This document shows positions 58,392 through 64,000 of a stretch of 64,000 nt of DNA, one piece after another; positions within the stretch are counted from its first letter, which is position 1, and each line of letters starts with the position of its first letter. Location: the NCBI GenBank assembly GCA_014075275.1, contig CP046179.1:3047932-3111931 (forward strand). The letters are read 5' to 3'. The position numbers and the translations under genes were made by a program. Below the pieces are notes generated by a model. That model searched no databases. It was not told the origin of the DNA and was given only the letters and a program-made list of their open reading frames with translations. Source of the stretch: Boseongicola sp. (GTDB taxonomy: Bacteria > Pseudomonadota > Alphaproteobacteria > Rhodobacterales > Rhodobacteraceae).

Positions 58392-58754
58392 ATGGAAAAG
58401 GTTTTGGGTGTTGGTGGAGTGTTTTTTCGTGCGCGTGATCCATCCGCACTGGCCGCATGGTACGACACTCATTTGGGAGTGAGCCCGGCGCCCACGGATA
58501 TGGAAACGCCACCCTGGATTGGCGAAGGTGGTGTAACTGTTTTCGCGCCATTCTCGGACGACACTGATTACTTTGCTACAGACAAGGCGTTTATGCTGAA
58601 CTTTCGCGTCGCCGATCTGGACGCGATGACAGCGCAACTCAGAGCGGCAGGGATAGCTGTTTCACACGAGTCTGAAATGGATGGAGTAGGGCGTTTCGCC
58701 CGTGTTCACGATCCTGAAGGTAACCCGGTCGAGCTTTGGGAGCCGGCGGCGTAG
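58392..58754 (+). CDS. VOC (glyoxalase/bleomycin-resistance) family protein
   Basis: A 120-residue single-domain VOC protein (ATG at 58392, with AGGAGA upstream). Blocks VGGVFFRARDPSALAAWYDT and VHDPEGNPVELWEP are typical, the last holding the metal-ligand Glu of the fold. Members bind a metal and act on small molecules or antibiotics; no specific substrate can be named. It is divergent from etfB and followed by the convergent adenosyltransferase gene. Confidence 0.85.
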   Translation: MEKVLGVGGVFFRARDPSALAAWYDTHLGVSPAPTDMETPPWIGEGGVTVFAPFSDDTDYFATDKAFMLNFRVADLDAMTAQLRAAGIAVSHESEMDGVGRFARVHDPEGNPVELWEPAA

Positions 58755-58801
58755 CGGAAACTGATTTCAGTTTCCGGTTTGATTTCCGTCTCGGAACTCG
58801 T

Positions 58802-59374
58802 TCACCGGTTCGCGCCAGGTTGCCACAGCACATCGGCGCGGCCTTCGTCGTTGGCGATGCGCGCGGCCACAAAGAACCAGTCGCTCAAACGATTCAGATA
58901 TTTGATAGCCACCTCGTTGACCGATTCCAGAGTTGCCAGTTCGACCGTCAGCCGTTCGGCGCGGCGGGCAACCGTGCGGCAAAGGTGCATTTGCGTGGCC
59001 AACGGCGATCCCGCAGGTAATATGAACGATCGCAGGGGTTCCAGCCGGTCAATCATAGCGTCGATTTCACCTTCCAGTCTGTCGGTCTGGGCAGGCACCA
59101 TGCGCAAGACGGGATATCCCGCCTCGTCATCCTTCTCCATATCCGGGCGGCAAAGGTCCGCGCCAAGATCGAAAAGGTCATTCTGGATCAGGGACAGAAG
59201 TTTGTCGGTCTCGTCGTCCGCTACCAGACGGGCCATGCCAACCACTGCGCTCAACTCGTCGACCGTGCCATAGGCGTTCACCCGGGCCGAGTGTTTGGCT
59301 ACACGATCCCCGTTCCCCAGCGCAGTTTCTCCTGCATCACCGGTCTTAGTGTAGATTTTATTCAATACGACCAT
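58802..59374 (-). CDS. Cob(I)alamin adenosyltransferase, PduO type
   Basis: A 190-residue ATR of the PduO family, making adenosylcobalamin from cob(I)alamin and ATP. The N-terminal motif KIYTKTGDAGETALGNGDRV binds ATP; AYGTVDELSAVVG and RRAERLTVELATLE are conserved, ending LNRLSDWFFVAARIAN. It follows the HIG1-type gene by four bases, so they form one transcript. It supports B12-dependent enzymes such as methylmalonyl-CoA mutase. Confidence 0.94.
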   Translation of the reverse strand: MVVLNKIYTKTGDAGETALGNGDRVAKHSARVNAYGTVDELSAVVGMARLVADDETDKLLSLIQNDLFDLGADLCRPDMEKDDEAGYPVLRMVPAQTDRLEGEIDAMIDRLEPLRSFILPAGSPLATQMHLCRTVARRAERLTVELATLESVNEVAIKYLNRLSDWFFVAARIANDEGRADVLWQPGANR

Positions 59375-59378
59375 AGGC

Positions 59379-59585
59379 TTATCCCCCCGACCCGCGCACC
59401 AGCACGAAAATCATAATTAAAACAACCGCCACGAACTGCGCATAGATGCGATAGCGCATGATCCGGTTGGCGTGCTTCTTGTTAAAGTCGCCGCCTTTGG
59501 CAAAACCGCCGACCCCTGTCAGCAAAATGCCCAGCACGATTAGCACTGCAATAGCGACGACAATAAACAGCGGGTCTTCCAGCAT
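59379..59585 (-). CDS. Twin-transmembrane small protein (HIG1-like)
   Basis: A 68-residue protein with two helices (FIVVAIAVLIVLGILLTG near 8-25; RIYAQFVAVVLIMIFVLV near 46-63) separated by a loop GGFAKGGDFNKKHANRIMRY that matches the HIG1 domain found next to respiratory complexes. ATG at 59585 is chosen over the 59636 frame start. It begins the pair with the adenosyltransferase gene. The specific role is unknown. Confidence 0.85.
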   Translation of the reverse strand: MLEDPLFIVVAIAVLIVLGILLTGVGGFAKGGDFNKKHANRIMRYRIYAQFVAVVLIMIFVLVRGSGG

Positions 59586-59661
59586 ACTTCCTCGCACAGT
59601 AACGTTTGTCGGAAACTTAGGTCGTGTGCGGCCCAATTCGACCGCGACCTTGCGTCTCAGG

Positions 59662-60498
59662 TCAGCCCCGTATCAGAATCCGGTCCAATAGCGAAGTCGG
59701 TAAAGCACGGCGCAACAGATTTGCCGCGTAAGTGGGTGCCGTCACAAAGTAGCGCGCCTTGGGGCGCCTACTTTCGACGGCATGGATCAATTTAGCAGTA
59801 ACAGCAGATGGTGATTTTCGAAATGAACTGCCGCTCGATCCCTTATAGAGCCGATTCAATAAATCACTGCGGTATTGATCCGCCCTTGGCGAGTTTTCCC
59901 AGTCAATCCACCGTTCGAAGGCGCGAATGGCATTTGGGCGAAACTGGGTGGCAATCGGTCCGGGCTCGATCAGGGATACTTGAATGCCCAGGTCTGCCAT
60001 TTCCATGCGAAGGGCGTCCGACCAAGCTTCTACCGCGAATTTCGTCGCGGCATATGCCCCGCGATAGGGTGTCGACACCAAGCCCAATACGGATGAGCAA
60101 TTGACTATCCGTCCGTGTCCTTGGGCGCGCATAGCCGGGATCAACCGCGCGGTCAGGTCGTGCCAGCCCAGAAAGTTTGCGTTGAATATCGCCGTCATTG
60201 CTTCGCGGCTTATATCCTCGACAGGGGCGGGGATGGCGTAGGCGCCGTTGTTAAAAAGCGCATCCAATGTCCCACCGGTTTCCGCCAGAACACGCTCGAC
60301 TGCCGAAATGATCGTCGTTTCGTCTTCGTAATCCAGATGGATACCGATCAGATTTTCACCTTCGATCTTTGCAGCATCTTCGGCCTTTCGGCACCCGGCA
60401 AAGACTTTCCAACCGCGACGCGCGAATTCTTTCGCGGCATCGTGTCCGATGCCAGAGGAGCATCCGGTAATCAGAATGGATTTCTGCGGCGTAGGCAT
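59662..60498 (-). CDS. Short-chain dehydrogenase/reductase
   Basis: A 278-residue SDR. The nucleotide-binding motif is ILITGCSSGIGHDAA (TGxxxGxG), NNG is in LFNNGAYA, the catalytic Ser is in IVNCSSVLG and the Tyr-Lys pair in YRGAYAATKFAVEAW. Substrate unknown; the classical SDR length and the C-terminal basic tail are normal. The gene is on the minus strand 76 bases upstream of the HIG1-type gene and could be independent. GFA is divergent. Confidence 0.9.
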   Translation of the reverse strand: MPTPQKSILITGCSSGIGHDAAKEFARRGWKVFAGCRKAEDAAKIEGENLIGIHLDYEDETTIISAVERVLAETGGTLDALFNNGAYAIPAPVEDISREAMTAIFNANFLGWHDLTARLIPAMRAQGHGRIVNCSSVLGLVSTPYRGAYAATKFAVEAWSDALRMEMADLGIQVSLIEPGPIATQFRPNAIRAFERWIDWENSPRADQYRSDLLNRLYKGSSGSSFRKSPSAVTAKLIHAVESRRPKARYFVTAPTYAANLLRRALPTSLLDRILIRG

Positions 60499-60530
60499 CT
60501 AGGCTTCTCTGAAATTCAAGGAGGTGTGAG

Positions 60531-60944
60531 ATGGCAAGTCATCGGGCGTCGTGTCAATGCGGTTCACTGGTTTTAGAAGCGGATGTGGATCCAGATATGG
60601 TCAGCGTCTGCAATTGTCGGGCCTGCCAAAAGCGCAGCGGCTCGCCGTTCGGGGTCGGTGCGTTTTTTCGCAAGGACGCGGTGACGATCACCGGCGCGCG
60701 TCAAAGTTGGGTTCGGCGCGCCGCATCGGGGCGGGAAATCCAAAATCAGATTTGTCCTACCTGTGGCACCACTCTTTGCTGGTCAGGCGAGATGCGGCCC
60801 GATCATATTGGCGTTCCTGTTGGGGTATTGGATACTATCGTGCAAGAGCCAGCGCGCGCGGTTTGGGCAAGCAAAAAACATCCTTGGGTGAGCTTCCCGG
60901 CAGATTGGCCGACCTATCCGGAAAACGCGCCGCAAAGGCCTTAG
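60531..60944 (+). CDS. GFA-family zinc protein (glutathione-dependent formaldehyde-activating type)
   Basis: A 137-residue CENP-V/GFA protein. The Zn ligands are ASCQCGSLVLEAD (CxC), VCNCRACQKRSG (CxxC) and QICPTCGTTLCW (CxxC), with GSPFGVGAFF between. The family is named for glutathione-dependent formaldehyde-activating enzyme, but most members lack a known substrate. Divergent from the SDR gene; its 3' end overlaps the SH3 gene by four bases on the opposite strand. Confidence 0.88.
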   Translation: MASHRASCQCGSLVLEADVDPDMVSVCNCRACQKRSGSPFGVGAFFRKDAVTITGARQSWVRRAASGREIQNQICPTCGTTLCWSGEMRPDHIGVPVGVLDTIVQEPARAVWASKKHPWVSFPADWPTYPENAPQRP

Positions 60945-61462
60945 GCGGGTGGCTGATCCGACAGGAACTTGCCGAAGATCCAACCAGCAGTTCCATCTGT
61001 TGTCCTGATCTCGATCCAGTCCGATCCGGTGTCGGTCAGCGCTTCGGCTTTGGTACCCTGTGTCAGTTGCGCGACAACGGCATTGCCGGTTCCAGGACCC
61101 GAGCGAAGATTTACCTTGGCTCCGCTCACGTACCATAGATCTGACGGTTGCTGCTGCGTCGGCTGAACCTTTTCGGCGGTTGTGATGCTTTGCAAAACTT
61201 CGCCATTGTCGCGCGTTGCGCGCAGTGTTTTCCCCGCCTCCAGTGCGGCGGCAACGGCGTCGGACTCGCTGACCGTGGGCAGAGGAGCAAGGGTCTGAGT
61301 TTCAACTTGTTCTTCGGGCGTAGTGAACGACGCCAAAGAGAAATTGAATAAAGGCTCGCGGGCATCGCGGGTCACACGCTCGGCCTTGGGGCCGTCGCCG
61401 AAAACCATAAAAACAGCGTAAATGACGGCCAGTGTGACCGCGATCAACTTGAACATTGCCAA
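60941..61462 (-). CDS. SH3-domain envelope protein
   Basis: A 173-residue protein with an N-terminal membrane anchor or uncleaved signal ([19 protein letters not shown]), a disordered region (about 25-105) and a C-terminal bacterial SH3 domain ([40 protein letters not shown]). Such proteins face the periplasm and often bind peptidoglycan or partner proteins. Function unknown. Divergent from parC. Confidence 0.85.
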   Translation of the reverse strand: MAMFKLIAVTLAVIYAVFMVFGDGPKAERVTRDAREPLFNFSLASFTTPEEQVETQTLAPLPTVSESDAVAAALEAGKTLRATRDNGEVLQSITTAEKVQPTQQQPSDLWYVSGAKVNLRSGPGTGNAVVAQLTQGTKAEALTDTGSDWIEIRTTDGTAGWIFGKFLSDQPPA

Positions 61463-61606
61463 ATTCCCCCCAGGAACGGCGCGCGTGAAGCAACTTTGTG
61501 GGTTCTGTTACTAGCAGATTTTCCAACCAAGAGTCCCGGGGAAATCTCAGCGAAACACGTCAGTTCTGCGCTTTACCCTCTCAATCCGCGCAGTTACACA
61601 TCATCT

Positions 61607-63919
61607 ATGTCAGATACGACCGACGACCCCAATATCGACCCGGCAAATATCGCCGAACCGCTGCGCCGCGCTATTGGCGAGCGGTATCTGACCTATGCGT
61701 TGTCGACGATTATGCACCGTGCTTTGCCTGATGCGCGGGACGGATTGAAGCCGGTTCACCGCAGGATTCTCTATGCAATGCGGGAACTCAGGCTGTCGTC
61801 CAGCGGTGGATTCAGAAAATCGGCTAAGATCTCGGGCGATGTGATGGGCAACTATCACCCGCACGGAAATCAGGCGATTTACGATGCGATGGCGCGCTTG
61901 GCGCAGGACTTTAATGTTCGCTATCCGCTGGTCGATGGTCAGGGCAATTTCGGCAATATCGACGGTGATAATCCGGCCGCGGAACGTTATACCGAGGCGC
62001 GTCTGACAGCCGCCGCCGAGGCGCTGATGGAAGGGCTGACCGAGAACGCGGTCGACTATCGTCCGAACTATGACGGCACGCTGGATGAACCGGTGGTTCT
62101 GCCCGCCGCTTTCCCGAATTTGCTGGCCAATGGTTCCAGCGGGATCGCCGTTGGTATGGCCATGAATATTCCGCCGCATAACCTGAATGAGCTGTGCGAT
62201 GCCTGCCTGCATTTGGCCAAAGCGAAGAACAGCGAATTGGTGCGCGACGATACCCTGATCGAGATGGTGCCGGGGCCGGATTTCCCGACCGGTGGCATCA
62301 TTGTTGAACCGAAAGATTCGATTGCCGAGGCCTATCGCACGGGCCGTGGTGGTTTTCGGGTTCGTGCCCGCTGGGAGATCGAGGATCTTGGACGCGGCCA
62401 ATGGCAGGTGGTTGTCACCGAAATCCCCTATCAGGTGCAGAAAAGCCGGCTGATCGAGAAGCTGGCCGAAGTGATCCAGACCAAAAAGGTGCCGATCCTT
62501 GGCGACGTGCGCGACGAAAGCGCCGAAGATATCCGCATCGTGCTGGAACCACGTTCGCGCAACGTCGACGCCGATGTCCTGATGAACATGCTGTTCCGTA
62601 ACAGCGATCTTGAGACTCGGTTCAGCCTGAACATGAACGTGCTGATCGACGGCGTGACGCCCAAGGTCTGCTCGCTGAAAGAAGTGCTGCGCGCCTTTAT
62701 GGAGCATCGCCGCGACGTGCTTCAGCGCCGCTCGCAACACCGGCTGGACAAGATTGATCACCGCCTTGAGGTATTGGAAGGCTTTATCACGGCGTTCCTA
62801 AACCTGGATCGCGTGATCGACATCATCCGCTATGACGACGACCCCAAAGCGGCATTGATGCGCGAGGATTGGTCCCGCGATTTCGTGCGCGCGATGGACG
62901 AGACCGATTACGTTAGCCCGCCCGAGGGTGAAGGTGAATTGAGCGAGGTTCAGGTCGAAGCAATCCTGAATATGCGCCTGCGCGCCCTTCGCCGTTTGGA
63001 AGAGATCGAACTGCGCCGCGAATACGACGAATTGCTGATTGAGCGGGCGGCGCTGGAAGATCTGTTGGCTGACGAGGGTCAGCAGTGGGCGAAGATTGCC
63101 GAACAACTGCGAGAAGTGAAGAAAGCATTCGGCAAGGACTACGAAGGCGGTGCCCGCCGTTCGACCTTTGCCGAGGCTGGTGTGGTCGAAGATGTGCCGC
63201 TGGAAGCGATGATCGACCGCGAGCCGATTACGGTTGTGTGCAGCCAGATGGGCTGGATTCGCGCCATGACCGGCCACATCGCGCTGGATCGCGAGCTAAA
63301 GTTCAAGGACGGTGACGGTCCGCGCTTTGTTTTCCACGCGGAAACCACCGACCGACTGCTGATTTGTGGCTCGAACGGGCGGTTTTACACGCTTTCGGCG
63401 TCAAGCCTGCCTGGCGGGCGCGGCATGGGCGAACCAGTGCGCCTGATGGTCGATCTGCCGAACGAGGTTGAAATCGTGTCGCTGTTCATCCATGCGCCGG
63501 GCCGCAAATTGTTGGTGGCGTCCAGCGCTGGCGATGGCTTTGTGGTGCCCGAGGACGAGATTGTGGCGCAGACACGCGCTGGCAAACAGGTGCTGAACGT
63601 CAAAGGCGAGACGCGCGCTTTGGTCTGTAAACCGGTTGATGGCGATCATATCGCCGCCGTTGGCGAAAACCGGAAGATGCTGGTGTTCCCCGTGGCCGAC
63701 CTGCCCGAGATGACGCGCGGCAAGGGTGTGCGCCTGCAAAAGTATAAAGACGGCGGCCTGTCTGATGCCCGCACCTTCACGATGGCCGAAGGTCTCAGTT
63801 GGCTTGATCCGGCGGGGCGCACGCGAAACGTCACCGAACTGGCGGAATGGCAGGGCGCACGCGCCGGGGCCGGGCGCATGGCACCGCGTGGGTTTCCGCA
63901 GGACAACAGGTTTACCTGA
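61607..63919 (+). CDS. parC: DNA topoisomerase IV subunit A
   Basis: A 770-residue ParC, the cleavage-rejoining subunit that decatenates replicated chromosomes. The winged-helix region [20 protein letters not shown] and [20 protein letters not shown], and the active-site tyrosine in [15 protein letters not shown] (about residue 126), are intact. In the HPHG stretch Asn-Gln replaces the Asp-Ser of E. coli ParC, a natural variation in this group. Later motifs [18 protein letters not shown] and the C-terminal beta-pinwheel ([20 protein letters not shown]) are present. ATG at 61607 is chosen; a frame start at 61496 adds upstream shadow. A partial gene follows four bases after the stop. Confidence 0.97.
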   Translation: MSDTTDDPNIDPANIAEPLRRAIGERYLTYALSTIMHRALPDARDGLKPVHRRILYAMRELRLSSSGGFRKSAKISGDVMGNYHPHGNQAIYDAMARLAQDFNVRYPLVDGQGNFGNIDGDNPAAERYTEARLTAAAEALMEGLTENAVDYRPNYDGTLDEPVVLPAAFPNLLANGSSGIAVGMAMNIPPHNLNELCDACLHLAKAKNSELVRDDTLIEMVPGPDFPTGGIIVEPKDSIAEAYRTGRGGFRVRARWEIEDLGRGQWQVVVTEIPYQVQKSRLIEKLAEVIQTKKVPILGDVRDESAEDIRIVLEPRSRNVDADVLMNMLFRNSDLETRFSLNMNVLIDGVTPKVCSLKEVLRAFMEHRRDVLQRRSQHRLDKIDHRLEVLEGFITAFLNLDRVIDIIRYDDDPKAALMREDWSRDFVRAMDETDYVSPPEGEGELSEVQVEAILNMRLRALRRLEEIELRREYDELLIERAALEDLLADEGQQWAKIAEQLREVKKAFGKDYEGGARRSTFAEAGVVEDVPLEAMIDREPITVVCSQMGWIRAMTGHIALDRELKFKDGDGPRFVFHAETTDRLLICGSNGRFYTLSASSLPGGRGMGEPVRLMVDLPNEVEIVSLFIHAPGRKLLVASSAGDGFVVPEDEIVAQTRAGKQVLNVKGETRALVCKPVDGDHIAAVGENRKMLVFPVADLPEMTRGKGVRLQKYKDGGLSDARTFTMAEGLSWLDPAGRTRNVTELAEWQGARAGAGRMAPRGFPQDNRFT

Positions 63920-63922
63920 GCC

Positions 63923-64000
63923 GTGGCCGCCACTGATCTGACAACTCGGTTCATTGGACAACGCGGGCGGTTGTTTCGCATGGCTTTCTTTATGGGTCTG
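63923..64000 (+). CDS. Start of a DUF898/YjgN-like membrane protein (partial)
   Basis: GTG at 63923 opens a frame that runs off the window (26 codons: TDLTTRFIGQRGRLFRMAFF). The pattern FxGxRGxLFxxxxxxGL resembles the start of DUF898/YjgN-type membrane proteins. Too little is visible for a firm call. Confidence 0.35.
   Translation, partial: MAATDLTTRFIGQRGRLFRMAFFMGL

Noticed and set aside
61610-62761. Minus-strand ORF of 383 codons opposite parC
   Set aside because: Long only because of codon bias in parC; no domain is visible.

Overview
The window looks like the chromosome of a marine Rhodobacterales bacterium (Rhodobacteraceae, Roseobacter group). The evidence is gene content and order: pckA divergent from chvI-chvG, followed by a short hprK, rapZ, an EIIA-Man-type gene and ptsH; rnhB next to a CcrM-type GANTC methyltransferase; dnaK-dnaJ; etfB-etfA with hbd; a phnWAY phosphonate operon; RTX/M10 proteins; and the usual Rhodobacteraceae small proteins (twin-TM HIG1 type, DUF6473, DUF2161). 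No integrase, transposase, CRISPR array or rRNA was seen. One tRNA (Arg-CCT) is present.

Layout. 1-1921: the 3' end of dnaK, a strong hairpin, dnaJ and its terminator, then about 1 kb of A+T-rich, hairpin-bearing non-coding DNA. 2891-7783: a large DUF2339 membrane protein and a FadH/OYE-like flavoenzyme. 7812-16209 (minus strand): a phosphonate operon phnW-phnA-phnY-Na/Pi transporter-pbfA, followed by a glycerate 2-kinase gene broken by an in-frame TAG. 16314-18400: a divergent LysR gene whose 3' end runs directly into the 3' two thirds of a peptide-type binding-protein gene, which is a deletion or chimera junction. 18524-24447: the matching permeases and ATPases plus adenine deaminase. 24496-27994: two convergent RTX proteins, one an M10 metalloprotease. 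28262-29539: a LacI-family regulator and tRNA-Arg. 29631-37297: a branched-chain-amino-acid-type ABC importer operon with an aldo/keto reductase and a TIGR04076 protein, divergent from a second aldo/keto reductase fused to a RidA domain.

37408-44410: small or poorly known genes, an MscS channel, a membrane-anchored winged-helix regulator, a helix-turn-helix protein fused to a dCTP-deaminase/dUTPase-fold domain, rnhB and ccrM. 44525-49704: a REP-like inverted pair, a HAD phosphatase, Mn-dependent pyrophosphatase, a leader with two pentapeptide mini-ORFs, DUF2161, a small lipoprotein and pckA. 50086-54556: the ChvI/ChvG two-component system and the regulatory PTS. 54630-64000: fatty-acid/ETF genes, cobalamin adenosyltransferase, SDR, GFA, SH3 and parC.

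How the genes work together. The phosphonate operon can be read as a route from 2-aminoethylphosphonate (PhnW) and its 1-hydroxy derivative (PbfA) to phosphonoacetaldehyde, then phosphonoacetate (PhnY), then acetate and phosphate (PhnA), with a Na/Pi carrier to balance phosphate. The LacI regulator resembles CceR, and three repeated operator-like sites lie upstream of pckA, so regulator and target may both be in this window. The least expected items are the HTH-Dcd-like fusion (41656-42525), the pair of related aldo/keto reductases (one without the usual catalytic histidine, one fused to a RidA domain without the usual arginine), the tandem mini-ORF leader, and the two gene-breaking events (glycerate kinase TAG; LysR/binding-protein junction).
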